A DNA stretch of 47,271 nucleotides from Klebsiella pneumoniae. Lineage in GTDB: Bacteria; Myxococcota_A; UBA796; SXON01. Made by a program: the position numbers and the translations under genes. The notes beneath the pieces are model-generated. The model was not told the origin of the DNA, did no database searches, and worked only from the letters and a program-made list of their open reading frames with translations. The stretch covers positions 1 through 47,271 of the forward strand of contig CAMAWH010000038.1 of the NCBI GenBank assembly GCA_945861635.1, given 5' to 3'. The first letter of the stretch is position 1. Every line of letters starts with the position of its first letter. Below, in pieces: positions 22,295 through 31,330 of the stretch.

Positions 22295-24276
22295 GACCTT
22301 TTGTTGCTATTCGTGGCCGAATCGTTGCGCCGGCGTCGCGAAAACGTCGTAAGCGCAAGCGCGGCTGTCCACGCTCCAAGCGCGCCACCACCGGCGGCGC
22401 AGCCGCATTCTGCCGGTTCAATCACCTCGCCATCGTTGCCGCCGGTGCACGCGTCGTCGATCGCGTCGTTGCAATCGTTATCGAGGCCATCGCAAAGCTC
22501 CGGCTTGCCGGGCGCAACGTTGTCTCGCGCATCGTCACAATCGGTGCCGCCGGACACGGGCGCAGGGTTGCCATCGCGGTCGAGGTCGTAGTTGTCCTCC
22601 CCGGTGCAGTCCTGATCGATGAAGTCGTCGGGAATGTCGACGGCGCCTTCGTAGACGCCGGCGTCGTTGTCGTCACAATCCCCGGTGATCGTGGTGTAGC
22701 CGTCCCCGTCGCGGTCGTCGTCGAGGCCGTCTTCGTCGGTGACGCCGTCGCAATCGTTGTCCACGCCATCCACCGGGTCGGCGACGCCTGCGTGCACGGC
22801 GGCATCCGTGTCGTCACAGTCGTCGGTGTCGTTGATGCCGTCGCCATCGGCGTCCTGGCCGCCCGCGTGGTCGTCCGCGCCATCGCAGTCCTGATCGATG
22901 CCGTCTCGTGCGTTGGGCTCTGGCGCGCCGGGGTAGCGGGCCGCGTCCGTGTCGTCGCAATCTCCGTCGAGCTCGCTGAAGCCGTCCGCATCGTCATCGC
23001 CCGCGGCGGTGGCCTCGTCGATCGCACCATCACAGTCATTGTCGGCGCCGTCTGTGCGCTCCACCGCGCCGGGATGCGTCGCGACGTTGTGCTCCGAACA
23101 ATCCACGCTGGCCGGGTAGCCATCGCCGTCGAGGTCGGCCGTCCCGGTGTCGCCGGTGTCGTCCGTATCGCCCGTATCGCCCGTATCGCCCGTGTCGTCG
23201 ATTCCGCCGGTGTCGGGTGCAACGTCTTCGTCCACGCTGCCGTCACAGTCGTTGTCGAAGCCGTCCGCACGCTCGCGTGCACCAAAATACGTGTTCTTGT
23301 CGTGGTCGTCGCAATCGAAGAGGACCTCGACGCCATCTGCGTCCCGGTCGGACCACACGCCGTTGGCGCCGCCGAAAATTCCGAAGTCGCCCTTCGATCC
23401 GTCGGCGTCTGTGTCGTTGCCGACGTTGATCATCGGCGAGCCGACCACCGGGTGAAGGTCGATGGCGTAGGTCGGGCTCGCGGACGTCCAACTCGTGAAT
23501 TCGGGATCGACGTCCACGGTGTTGTTGAGCACCGTCGCAGCGCAGTCTTTGTAGTTATGGAGATTGTGCGCGATTCCATTGGTGAAGGTGGCGACGGCGC
23601 CGCCAAAACACTGGACCGTCAACGGCGTGTCGTCGTAGACGCCGTTTTTGAACGTGGCCGATGCCGAAACGCTCGCCGAGAGCTTGACGGCCCCGAGGCT
23701 GACGGCGTGATCCCACGTGGAAGCCGCGTCGGACCGGAGTCCGGTGCTGCCGCCGAGGCTGAGCAGGTTGGAATAGGTGCCCGCGGTCGCCACAAGGAAG
23801 TTGGTGTTCGCTGCGTCGCGCGAAATGCACCGTTTGAGCGTCGGGGAACCGCCGGTCATCTGAAAGCCGTGCAGCCCGGCGTCGTTGACGAGTACCTCCG
23901 TGATCGTGGGCGTGCCGCCCGACGCCACGACCCCCGTTTTTGCGGGTGCATTCACCATGATCTCGCGAAGGTTCGGCGCGCCGGACGGCACGTAGACCGC
24001 GATGGTGGCGCTCGATTCGATGGTGAATCCGTCGAGCGTACCCGTCGTAAGGGATAGTGCGGCGGTCGAGACGATCGTGGTGCGCGCGGCGCCGCTGGTG
24101 GACTGAAGGATGAGCGCCTTTGCCCCTGGCGCGATGTTCTCCGCGTACGTCCCCGGGTCAACCTTGACCGTATCCCCCGTTGCCGCAGCGCTGATCGCGG
24201 CCGTGATGGTCTTGTAGGCTTTTGTCGAACCCACCTCAAGGGTGGCGGCGTGGAGGGGCAGGGCAAGGAGCAGCAT
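22291..24276 (-). CDS. Secreted beta-helix / MopE-repeat protein with MYXO-CTERM-like tail
   Basis: 661 residues. A short signal peptide (MLLLALPLHAATLEV) leads into a right-handed beta-helix of the pectin-lyase type (about 20-290): TYAENIAPGAKALILQSTSG, GFTIESSATIAVYV, GGTPTITEVLVNDAGLHGFQMTGGSPTLKRC. Then come about seven Asp/Cys MopE-type repeats (DxDGDGY, DCDDxD, VDGVDNDCDG) interrupted by a run of DTGDTGDTGDT. The end is AECGCAAGGG, a hydrophobic helix, SRRRR and an extra tail NDSATNSNKRS. The cysteine motif and Arg cluster match surface-sorting signals of Myxococcota, but the residues after the Arg cluster are unusual. It is likely a calcium-stabilised surface protein with possible carbohydrate binding. 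The 589-codon frame on the opposite strand is a repeat artefact. Confidence 0.85.
   Translation of the reverse strand: MLLLALPLHAATLEVGSTKAYKTITAAISAAATGDTVKVDPGTYAENIAPGAKALILQSTSGAARTTIVSTAALSLTTGTLDGFTIESSATIAVYVPSGAPNLREIMVNAPAKTGVVASGGTPTITEVLVNDAGLHGFQMTGGSPTLKRCISRDAANTNFLVATAGTYSNLLSLGGSTGLRSDAASTWDHAVSLGAVKLSASVSASATFKNGVYDDTPLTVQCFGGAVATFTNGIAHNLHNYKDCAATVLNNTVDVDPEFTSWTSASPTYAIDLHPVVGSPMINVGNDTDADGSKGDFGIFGGANGVWSDRDADGVEVLFDCDDHDKNTYFGARERADGFDNDCDGSVDEDVAPDTGGIDDTGDTGDTGDTDDTGDTGTADLDGDGYPASVDCSEHNVATHPGAVERTDGADNDCDGAIDEATAAGDDDADGFSELDGDCDDTDAARYPGAPEPNARDGIDQDCDGADDHAGGQDADGDGINDTDDCDDTDAAVHAGVADPVDGVDNDCDGVTDEDGLDDDRDGDGYTTITGDCDDNDAGVYEGAVDIPDDFIDQDCTGEDNYDLDRDGNPAPVSGGTDCDDARDNVAPGKPELCDGLDNDCNDAIDDACTGGNDGEVIEPAECGCAAGGGALGAWTAALALTTFSRRRRNDSATNSNKRS
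23144..23209 (-). repeat. 9-bp tandem repeat encoding DTG triplets
   Basis: Near-perfect copies of a 9-bp unit (on the plus strand, variants of GTATCGCCC/GTGTCGCCG) encode a run of Asp-Thr-Gly inside the beta-helix/MopE protein, between two MopE-type repeats. Copy number could vary by slippage without changing frame, because the unit is a multiple of three. Confidence 0.7.
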
Positions 24277-24325
24277 GTGCGGAAGGGTGACACGTCGCGG
24301 GCCGGTGCGCTATGCCGAGCGCGCG

Positions 24326-25741
24326 ATGGATCGCATCCTTCCTTCCCGCAACGCGCTGCTCGTCGGGGCCGCGGTGCTCGTGGCGCAGGTGTTCCTCCTT
24401 GCGACGTTCGTGTTCGATCCGAAGCTTCCGGTCGCGCTGACGACCGCGCTCGTGATCGGCGTGGTGCTGCTGGATCGGCCGGTGTGGGGCGTCGGCTGCA
24501 TGCTGGCCGCGCGTTTGGTGTCCACGGGAACGATGTCGTTTTTCACGATTGGAAAAATGAGCATCGGGCTGTTTGAACCCGTGTTGCTACTCGCGCTGCT
24601 GACACTGGGCTTGCGCGCGGCATTCTCCGGAAAGCCCCTGTGGCGGCCGTGGCCTTGGCAATTCGTGTTCCTGTGCATCGTCGGGTGGCGCGTTCTGGGG
24701 CTGGCGTGGTGCTCCAGCAAGACCGATGGAATCAAAGAGATTGTCGGCCTCGCGGTGATCCTCGCGACGGCGTCCGTCATCCTCGCGTTCATCGAAACGT
24801 GGGAGGATGTGAAGGCAATGATCTGGTTCTGGATCCTGGCGTGCGTGGGCATCGGGATCCTCGCGATCTTCGGAGATGCCATCGGACTCACCGATTACGG
24901 CGCGCAGTGGAAGGCGTCGGCCAGCGGCGGCAGGGAGACGGGGCTCGGCCAGCAACCCAATTGGTTTGCCATGAACCTGATGTTTGTCGTCCACGCCTGC
25001 GCGGCGTTCGCGCTGGTGCAGAAGCGTTTGTTTCTACGGTGGGGGCTCCTCCTCGCGACCGTGTGGATTTTTTTCGCGATGATGACCAGCGGCTCGCGTG
25101 GCGGCGCCTACTCGATCGTCATCGGCGGTGGACTCGTGGCGCTCGGTCAGCCGTTATTCCGCAAGTGGTTCCTACGCTTCGCGGGCCTCGGCGCGGTTTT
25201 CTTTGCCGCCGCTGCCACGCTCAACCTTGGGGATATCGGCAAGGGCCTCAATCGTATTTCCAGCAACGTGGACGTGCTTTTTGCGCGGGACATTCGCGGA
25301 CTGAACTGGGCGGCCTGCATCGGCATGTTCCGAGACAGTGACGGCCTTGGCATCGGTCCGGGCGGCTACATCACCAACCTGCAAAAATACAGTGATTGGC
25401 TCTATCATTCCGTCTATCGCTACCCGCACGGCATCCTGTGGGGAGAGATCGCGCACGGCGGCGTGCTTGGGGTGATCCTGTTGTTCGCGCTCGTCGTCGT
25501 GATCGCGCGCATGACCATGCAAACCATCCGGGACACGGCGGGGACGGAAGCCGAGGTCCTTGCCTGGGCTATGCCGGCGAGCATGGCCGGATATTTCGCA
25601 TGGAGCTTCGTTGAGTTCTCGCTCGACGAAAAGCCGTTCTGGGAGTGGTTGGCGCTCTACACGGCGCTTCACCTCGTCGCTCGTCGCGCCAAGGAGGGGA
25701 AGGTACCGCCGATTCCCGAATGGACGCTGGCCATCAAATGA
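24326..25741 (+). CDS. O-antigen ligase family (WaaL/Wzy-like) membrane protein
   Basis: 471 residues from ATG 24326, with about eleven membrane helices. The Wzy_C-type signature is visible around residues 248-265 (MMTSGSRGGAYSIVIGG), preceded by GQQPNWFAMNL. After it comes a large extracytoplasmic loop with RDIRGLNWAACIGMF, DGLGIGPGGYI and YPHGILWGEIAHGGVLGVI, matching the H/G-rich loop in O-antigen ligases and polymerases. It would join or polymerise lipid-linked glycans at the periplasmic face. It starts 50 nt from the divergent beta-helix gene. No other glycan-assembly genes are adjacent, and the exact substrate is unknown. Confidence 0.85.
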   Translation: MDRILPSRNALLVGAAVLVAQVFLLATFVFDPKLPVALTTALVIGVVLLDRPVWGVGCMLAARLVSTGTMSFFTIGKMSIGLFEPVLLLALLTLGLRAAFSGKPLWRPWPWQFVFLCIVGWRVLGLAWCSSKTDGIKEIVGLAVILATASVILAFIETWEDVKAMIWFWILACVGIGILAIFGDAIGLTDYGAQWKASASGGRETGLGQQPNWFAMNLMFVVHACAAFALVQKRLFLRWGLLLATVWIFFAMMTSGSRGGAYSIVIGGGLVALGQPLFRKWFLRFAGLGAVFFAAAATLNLGDIGKGLNRISSNVDVLFARDIRGLNWAACIGMFRDSDGLGIGPGGYITNLQKYSDWLYHSVYRYPHGILWGEIAHGGVLGVILLFALVVVIARMTMQTIRDTAGTEAEVLAWAMPASMAGYFAWSFVEFSLDEKPFWEWLALYTALHLVARRAKEGKVPPIPEWTLAIK

Positions 25742-25754
25742 CGACGCTGCCGGA

Positions 25755-26561
25755 ATGACGACGTTCGACATGGCGATGTGGTCACTCGCGACGGCGCTCG
25801 GCAGCGGTGCTGTTTGGCTAACCTTGCCCCGTCCCCCTCCCTATGATCCGGCCAGAATGTTTGGTCTGATCATCGCGACGATCCTCCGCGGGCGGGAGGA
25901 GCGCGCGGGCGGCAAGATCGCCGCATGGGAGGCGGCGATTCAGGCCACCGTTCCTTCCGGGCCGACGCCATCCGGTGGGTGGACGGTCGATCCGGCCGAT
26001 CTGGGGGGGGACTATGATCTCGTCGCCCGGCTCGGGGTCGGCGCAACGTGGGACGCGGTTGCTGGCATGGACGGCGCGGACGCGTCAGCGGTCGAGGCCG
26101 CCGTCCGCCGGCTGCTCCACGAGGTGACGGTGATTTGGTTCGAGGCGCCGGCCTTGGCGATTCCCTGGGTAGAGGTTGCCCACGTCGAGGCGTCGGAGGC
26201 GGGGGTCGTGCCGCACTTGCCAAGGGCGGCCTCGCGGGTGGTGATTGCTGCACGGACGGAGGCGGACGTGGCGCTGGCGCTGTTGCGCGCGTCGCCCGGC
26301 CTGCGCGATCGCGTGCGCGCTTTGGTGCTGGTGGGAGCCACGGTTTCGGAGCCGTTGGCGCACGTCGATTTCGATATGGAACTGGCGCGGTCGACGCCCT
26401 GGTTGGTGTTGCGCGTCGCGGGTTCGCCGTTGATCGGCGAGCCACCGGCCCCGCCCAACGATCGCCGCGCCATCGGTCTCATCGACCTCGGCGCGCTGCA
26501 AACGGCGGACGACCCGGCCGTTGGGGCAGCCTTTGCCGTGCTGATCGCACTTTCCGGGTGA
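25755..26561 (+). CDS. Hypothetical protein, possible degenerate alpha/beta-hydrolase-like fold
   Basis: 268 residues from ATG 25755, 13 nt after the ligase gene. The N-terminus has a hydrophobic stretch (MWSLATALGSGAVWLTL), then a soluble alternating alpha/beta pattern: VTVIWFEAPALAIPWVEVAHVEAS, ASRVVIAARTEADVALALL, RDRVRALVLVGATV, STPWLVLRVAGSPLIG. The LVLVGATV strand after RDRVRAL is reminiscent of alpha/beta hydrolases, but no nucleophile elbow or catalytic His is clear. It may be an inactive relative. No known family is recognised with confidence. Confidence 0.6.
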   Translation: MTTFDMAMWSLATALGSGAVWLTLPRPPPYDPARMFGLIIATILRGREERAGGKIAAWEAAIQATVPSGPTPSGGWTVDPADLGGDYDLVARLGVGATWDAVAGMDGADASAVEAAVRRLLHEVTVIWFEAPALAIPWVEVAHVEASEAGVVPHLPRAASRVVIAARTEADVALALLRASPGLRDRVRALVLVGATVSEPLAHVDFDMELARSTPWLVLRVAGSPLIGEPPAPPNDRRAIGLIDLGALQTADDPAVGAAFAVLIALSG

Positions 26562-26574
26562 TATGGTGGGCGCC

Positions 26575-27381
26575 ATGCGTACGCCCCCCTCGCCGTTCTT
26601 CTTGCTTCTCGCCCTCGTTGCCTGTGGGGACGGTGGATGGTCCAAAGACAGCGGATCCGGCGCGGGAAAGGCCGGAATCTCCATCACGATCGTCAGCCCC
26701 GAAGACGGCGCGACCGTTTCAGCGAACAAGCCGCTCCAACTTGAGGTCACGGCGGCCCGCGGAGAACGTGAAGTCAACGTCACCGCCGCCGACTGGACGG
26801 TGGGCGGGTGGACGGGCAGCGGTGCGAGCACGTCGTGGGCCCATCCCTCTCCAGGGAGCGTGGACGTCGTGGTCGATGCCGTCGTTGAAGGCGAGCATTT
26901 CGCGGGCTCCGCACACATCACCATCGAGGGCGGCGGTGGGGATGCGGATACCGACACGGACGCCGATGGGGATGCCGATGCCGACGCGGATAGCGACACC
27001 GACGCCGACACCGGACCGTGGAACTACAGTGGAACAATGTCGGCACACGTCTGGTACGACTACTCCGGCTACACCGGAGACGGAGACTGCCCCGGGTCGG
27101 TCAGCGGAACGCTCACCACGCCCGACTTCGTCGGCACCGGCGCGTGCACGCTGCCGACCGACGCCGGCGACTTCGAGGTGCCCTTTCGGTTGGAAGGAAC
27201 GGTGAAGGGCGGCAAGAACTCGGGTGACCTCATCCTGACGCAGGATGGTCAGGATTACCGCACGCCGTACGACGGTTCCGGCAACAAGGGCGAACACATC
27301 GGCGCGACCTACGACAAGGAATTCAAACAGAACGGAGACACGATTCGTATCGCCGGCAGCTGGTCCGCGGACCCGATTTAG
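26575..27381 (+). CDS. Lipoprotein with Ig-like region and Asp-rich linker
   Basis: 268 residues from ATG 26575 (ATG 26563 is in frame). The lipobox LVAC places the lipidated Cys at residue 17. Residues about 30-125 look like an Ig-like beta-sandwich (ITIVSPEDGATVSANKPLQLEV, SVDVVVDAVVEGEHFAGSAHITI). A low-complexity Asp linker of about 25 residues (DADTDTDADGDADAD type) separates it from a C-terminal beta domain (YSGTMSAHVWYDY, CPGSVSGTLTTPDFVGTGAC, FRLEGTVKGGKNSGDLIL). Only two cysteines occur in the C-terminal domain, and they are probably paired. It is probably an outer-membrane or surface lipoprotein. Function unknown. Confidence 0.75.
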   Translation: MRTPPSPFFLLLALVACGDGGWSKDSGSGAGKAGISITIVSPEDGATVSANKPLQLEVTAARGEREVNVTAADWTVGGWTGSGASTSWAHPSPGSVDVVVDAVVEGEHFAGSAHITIEGGGGDADTDTDADGDADADADSDTDADTGPWNYSGTMSAHVWYDYSGYTGDGDCPGSVSGTLTTPDFVGTGACTLPTDAGDFEVPFRLEGTVKGGKNSGDLILTQDGQDYRTPYDGSGNKGEHIGATYDKEFKQNGDTIRIAGSWSADPI

Positions 27382-27387
27382 CCAGGC

Positions 27388-28230
27388 GTGCACGCTTTTC
27401 ATCGAACGGAGCTGCTTGTCGGGCAGGCGGGCTGGCGCCGCTTGCAAAGCGCCAGGGTGATGATTGTGGGCGTTGGCGGCGTCGGGGGCTTCGCGGCCGA
27501 GGCCGTTGCGCGGGCCGGCGTGGGATTCATCACGCTTGTGGACTTCGATCAGGTTTGCATCACCAATGTGAACCGACAAATCCACGCCTTACGCCGCACG
27601 GTTGGGGCGTCCAAGGTCGCGCTGATGGCGGACCGGTGCCGCGCGATCAATCCCAAGGCCACCGTCGTTGCGGAGCAGTGCTTCTTTTCCGCCGAAACGT
27701 CGGGGCGGCTCCTCGCTCCCGGATTCGACTTTGTGATCGACGCGATCGACAACGTCACGGCAAAGATACACCTGCTCGCCGAGTGCGTCAGCTTGGGCCA
27801 GCCCGTCGTAAGTGCAATGGGAGCAGGAGGGCGCACGGACCCAACGCGCATGCGCGTTACGGACATCTCCCGCACCGCGAAGGATCCGCTCGCTCGCGTC
27901 GTAAGGAAGAACCTGAAGGACCGCGGCATCGACCGAGGAATTGAGTGTGTGTGGACCGATGAGGAGCCGAACGCGCTGGACAGCGTGGTCGAGGACGCGT
28001 TCCACTGCATCTGTCCGTCGAAAGAGAACGACATGCACACGTGTGAGGATCGCAACCTCGTCCAGGGCACCGTGCCGTGGATGCCTGCGATGTTCGGGAT
28101 GGCGCTGGCGGGCGTCGTGGTCAATCGCATGCTTGGGCGGCCCGTTCTGTCCGCGGATCGCGAGCCGCCGGAGCACACACGCAAGCGGGCGCGGCGGAGC
28201 AGGCTATTCCATGAGGGCGGCCTACCCTGA
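27388..28230 (+). CDS. tcdA: tRNA threonylcarbamoyladenosine dehydratase (TcdA/CsdL)
   Basis: 280 residues from GTG 27388. This is an E1/ThiF-type ATP-binding enzyme that dehydrates t6A37 of ANN-decoding tRNAs to the cyclic ct6A form. The nucleotide-binding glycine motif VMIVGVGGVGGFAAEAVARAG is at about residues 24-44, with the acidic ribose contact in LVDFDQVCITNVNRQIHA. DFVIDAIDNVTAKIHLL and GAGGRTDPTRM are typical of this family, as is the conserved end VQGTVPWMPAMFGMALAG. Cysteines in FHCICPSKEND match the family's cysteine region. It lies 6 nt after the Asp-linker lipoprotein and is convergent with the amidohydrolase. Confidence 0.92.
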   Translation: MHAFHRTELLVGQAGWRRLQSARVMIVGVGGVGGFAAEAVARAGVGFITLVDFDQVCITNVNRQIHALRRTVGASKVALMADRCRAINPKATVVAEQCFFSAETSGRLLAPGFDFVIDAIDNVTAKIHLLAECVSLGQPVVSAMGAGGRTDPTRMRVTDISRTAKDPLARVVRKNLKDRGIDRGIECVWTDEEPNALDSVVEDAFHCICPSKENDMHTCEDRNLVQGTVPWMPAMFGMALAGVVVNRMLGRPVLSADREPPEHTRKRARRSRLFHEGGLP

Positions 28231-28245
28231 GCCGACGGATCGCGG

Positions 28246-29991
28246 CTACTGCCGCGCGTACACCCGCTCCCCGGCGAGCCAGGTCGAGAGGACCTCAACC
28301 TCGGAGAGTTCGTCGGGCGCGATCGCAAACGGGTCTGTGTTGACGACGATGAAGTCGGCGAGCCTCCCGACCGTCAGTGCGCCGAGTCGCTCGTCCTCCC
28401 CGATTGCATAGGCGCCACCTGTCGTGTAGGCCGCAAGAATGGTCTGTAGGCTGACCGCGTGTTGGGGGGAGAGGGCGCCGCCGAGGGTGCCGTTCTGCGG
28501 AGGCACGGCAGCGAGCGGGCCGGCGCCGGTCGGGACGTCAGCGCCCGCCCCACCGGCGTTCTCGGTCGGTGCATCCGCGATTCGCGTGTCCGCGATCCGC
28601 GTGTCCGCCGGGTCGCGACGCGTCACCGCAACTTCCATCGCCTCCCACGGGTTCATGCTGCTCACCGACCAGTCACTTCCGGCAGCGATGCGTCCGCCTG
28701 TGGAGACGACGGCGCCGATGGGGTAGAGCCACTCGCTCCGTGCGGCGCCAATCGCCGGCGTCGTGAGCTTGGTGATGTACGGGTCCGGATAGGCCCAGAG
28801 CGGCTGGAAGTTTGCCACGACGCCCAGCGTGGCAAAGCGCGGAACATCGGCCGGATCGATGACCTCGATGTGGGCCGCGAGCGGGCGGCGCGTCCGTTCG
28901 GGGTGGTGCGCGGCCAACCGTTGCACCCCGTCGAGGAACTGGCGCACCGCGCCATCGCCCAGGGCGTGTGCGTGGAGCTGAAGCCCGGCTTCATCCGCCG
29001 CTTCGAACAATTCGTCGAGCTGTTCCGAAGAGAACTGCTCGGGCCCGTTTCGCCCACTCGTATACGGCGCCAGCATGAGCGCCGTCTCCGACTCGATGAC
29101 GCCGTCGAGGAAGAACTTCGCTGCATGCACCTGAACATGCGGCGTGCGGTACTTCCGCCGCGCACGCGCGATGCCGTCGATTTGCTCGATTCCGCCCACG
29201 GGATCCACACCCATTGCTGCGTACACGCGCGCGGTCAGCTTCCGACGGTTGTCGAAGCGTCGATACGCGGCCAGGGCCCAGTTCGGAGCGTCGGCGTCGA
29301 CGAATGTCGTGATGCCGAACTGCCGAACCATCGCCAGGGCAGAGGCGGTGCCTGCGTCGATCATGCCGCGCGTGTAGTTCGGGATCAACTCGCCAACCGC
29401 GTCGGAGGCAGTCTCGCGAAGGACGCCGGTGGGCGCGCCGTCTGCGTCGCGCTCAATTCGCCCCCCATCTGGGTCGGGGCCACCCGGCGTCAGCAAGCCG
29501 GCCATCGTGAGCGCGCGCGTATTCACCCACGCGGAGTGCGCATCGGCGGAGCCCAGGTACACCGGGCGATCGGGAATGGCAACGTCCAGAATCGCGCGCG
29601 GATTCATGCCCTCGAAGATGGACTGATCCCATCCGCCGCCCTGGACCCACTTTGCGCGCGGGTGGGCCGCGGCCCACTCCGTTGTGGAGGCGACCAGCTC
29701 GTCGATCGTGGTGGCCTCGGTCAGGTCCACCGTTTCCAGCTCCGTTCCACTGAGCGCCGGATGCGTGTGGGCATCGATGAAGCCGGGAAAGACAACGTCG
29801 CCATGCAGGTCCACTCGACGCGTCCGGGTCGTGCCGCATTCCGCGACGTCCGCGTTCGATCCGGCCGCGATGATGACCCCCTTCCTGACCGCCAGTGCCT
29901 CGATGACGGGACGCTCCGCGTCCATCGTGTAGATCCGCCCGCCGGTGACCACGAGATCGGCGAAGCAGGCAATCGCGGCGATTCCGGGCAA
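28246..29991 (-). CDS. Amidohydrolase family protein (YtcJ-like)
   Basis: About 581 residues of the metal-dependent amidohydrolase_3 group. The N-terminus reads FADLVVTGGRIYTMDAERPVIEALAVRKGVI, followed by metal-binding GFIDAHTHP and later LHAHALGDGAV and AHIEVIDPADVPRFATLGVVANFQPLWAY. The end is LGALTVGRLADFIVVNTDPF. These enzymes hydrolyse C-N bonds of diverse substrates. The start is unclear: TTG 29991 gives the expected N-terminus, and the long upstream extension to 30327 would run across the divergent ChrA gene. An insertion near residues 470-520 includes a small repeat (ADTRIADTRIADAP) and Ala/Pro-rich sequence not usual for the family. Confidence 0.85.
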   Translation of the reverse strand: MPGIAAIACFADLVVTGGRIYTMDAERPVIEALAVRKGVIIAAGSNADVAECGTTRTRRVDLHGDVVFPGFIDAHTHPALSGTELETVDLTEATTIDELVASTTEWAAAHPRAKWVQGGGWDQSIFEGMNPRAILDVAIPDRPVYLGSADAHSAWVNTRALTMAGLLTPGGPDPDGGRIERDADGAPTGVLRETASDAVGELIPNYTRGMIDAGTASALAMVRQFGITTFVDADAPNWALAAYRRFDNRRKLTARVYAAMGVDPVGGIEQIDGIARARRKYRTPHVQVHAAKFFLDGVIESETALMLAPYTSGRNGPEQFSSEQLDELFEAADEAGLQLHAHALGDGAVRQFLDGVQRLAAHHPERTRRPLAAHIEVIDPADVPRFATLGVVANFQPLWAYPDPYITKLTTPAIGAARSEWLYPIGAVVSTGGRIAAGSDWSVSSMNPWEAMEVAVTRRDPADTRIADTRIADAPTENAGGAGADVPTGAGPLAAVPPQNGTLGGALSPQHAVSLQTILAAYTTGGAYAIGEDERLGALTVGRLADFIVVNTDPFAIAPDELSEVEVLSTWLAGERVYARQ

Positions 29992-30040
29992 GCGGCCTCG
30001 GGGTGGGTCGGGTAGGGGAACGCAGAGGCTATCACTCCGC

Positions 30041-30562
30041 GTGACCCCGCTTGCATCGCTTGCCGTCGTCTGGCTCCGTGTGGGTACCTTTGGGTTTGGC
30101 GGCGGCCCGGCCTTCGTTCCGCTGGTGCAAGCCGAGTGTGTGGAGCGCCAGCAGTGGTTGACCAACGCCGAGTTTGTGGACGCGCTCGCCTTTGGCAATG
30201 CGCTGCCGGGTCCGATCGCCCACAAGTTGGCGGCGCACATCGGCATGAAGGTGGCCGGATGGCCGGGCGTGGTCGTCTCCCTCGTCGCGGTAACGGCGCC
30301 CGGGGTCGTGCTCATGTTGGCGGCCATGGCGCTGTACCTCCGCTACCGCCAGGCGCCAGTGATGGAGGGGATGTTACGCGGCGTTCGCCCTGCTGTCGTC
30401 GGCCTCCTCGCGTATACCGCGTATGTGCTCGCTCCCGACGCGGTGAGGGATTGGAAGGCCGGGGTCATCGCCGTGGCGGCTTTTGCGGCTCTGGCGCTCC
30501 ATGTGCACCCGGCGGCGGTGATGCTGGCGGCGATCGTGTTGGGGGCGGCGGTTTTGCAATAG
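30041..30562 (+). CDS. chrA: Single-domain chromate transporter (CHR) protein
   Basis: 173 residues from GTG 30041. One complete CHR domain: FGFGGGPAFVPLVQAECVERQQWLTNAEFVDALAFGNALPGPIAHKLAAHIG, followed by four to five further hydrophobic segments. The G-G-P and N-x-L-P-G-P-I motifs are diagnostic. Long ChrA proteins have two such domains; short ones usually occur as gene pairs. Here no second copy follows: the next gene is on the other strand. Whether it moves chromate or another anion, or works as a homodimer, cannot be decided. The upstream in-frame extension to 29945 lacks family similarity. Confidence 0.85.
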   Translation: MTPLASLAVVWLRVGTFGFGGGPAFVPLVQAECVERQQWLTNAEFVDALAFGNALPGPIAHKLAAHIGMKVAGWPGVVVSLVAVTAPGVVLMLAAMALYLRYRQAPVMEGMLRGVRPAVVGLLAYTAYVLAPDAVRDWKAGVIAVAAFAALALHVHPAAVMLAAIVLGAAVLQ

Positions 30563-30598
30563 CGGAGCGCGGCGATTGGACGGAGTGTCAACAGCCTC

Positions 30599-31159
30599 TC
30601 ATGCCGCCATCGCGTCGCGAAGCAACTGCAACAGGCGTGTGTGCGCACGAGCTGCGGCCGGCCCCTGTCCACGGGCTTCGCGAGCGCTGGTGCGGATGGC
30701 CTGGCGGTCGGCGTTCGGATGCGCTTCGACAAATTGCTGCAGGATCTCGTCGTTTCCGGCGACCAATCGCGCGCGCCAGGACACGCACGCACGATCGCGG
30801 GTCGCGGCGGGTGTGTGGCCGGAGAGCGCGGCTTCGAGTTGGCCCTGATCGACGCTTCCCAACAGCAACTTTGCGCGCATGACCAAACGCCGCCGGTCGG
30901 AGCGCCCGTCCGCGGCGGCAAGGAGATCGAGCGTCGCTTGTAGCTCCTCGTCCAGCGGCAAGGTGCGTCGTTGGCCCTGCGGAAGCGCAGCGAGGCGGTT
31001 TGCCAGAGCTTTCAGCTCCAACATCTGCCCGCGGTGTTCGCTGCGCATGGGCCGCCCGGCGTCGTCGGCGTCGTCCGCAATGGCGTCCGCAATGTCGTCC
31101 GTTGGAGGCGCTTGCGCCGCGCGTTCCGAAGCGGTCAGCGGTTTGGTGTTTCTCGACAT
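30599..31159 (-). CDS. Ribosome biogenesis-associated DarP/YjgA family protein
   Basis: 186 residues from ATG 31159. The part from residue 45 on matches the DUF615/DarP pattern: LELKALANRLAALPQGQRRTLPLDEELQATLDLLAA, RRRLVMRAKLLLGSVDQGQLEAAL, and RARLVAGNDEILQQFVEAHPNADRQAIRTSAREA. In E. coli DarP binds late 50S precursors and helps their maturation. The N-terminal 40 residues are acidic and Ala/Asp-rich and probably disordered. It is downstream of the ABC pair on the same strand with a gap of about 170 nt, and is probably transcribed separately. Confidence 0.85.
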   Translation of the reverse strand: MSRNTKPLTASERAAQAPPTDDIADAIADDADDAGRPMRSEHRGQMLELKALANRLAALPQGQRRTLPLDEELQATLDLLAAADGRSDRRRLVMRAKLLLGSVDQGQLEAALSGHTPAATRDRACVSWRARLVAGNDEILQQFVEAHPNADRQAIRTSAREARGQGPAAARAHTRLLQLLRDAMAA

Positions 31160-31330
31160 GCAGGGAGGTCCGGCGCGTGGGAGGGAGCGTAGCGAATGGC
31201 CGCCGGGAGGCGCGGGCCCGCGGGTCCGTCGTAACGCGCCGGGATTCAGGCCACGCCCGCGTGCACTCGCACCCAAACGTGGCGCGCGTCCAGCATCGGG
31301 TCACCCCACGGTGGCGTACACGGACGCCTT

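Noticed and set aside
22288..24057. 589-codon open frame on the plus strand
   Set aside because: Antisense artefact of the beta-helix/MopE gene; the Val/Asp-rich translation has no domain logic and it covers the lipoprotein promoter.
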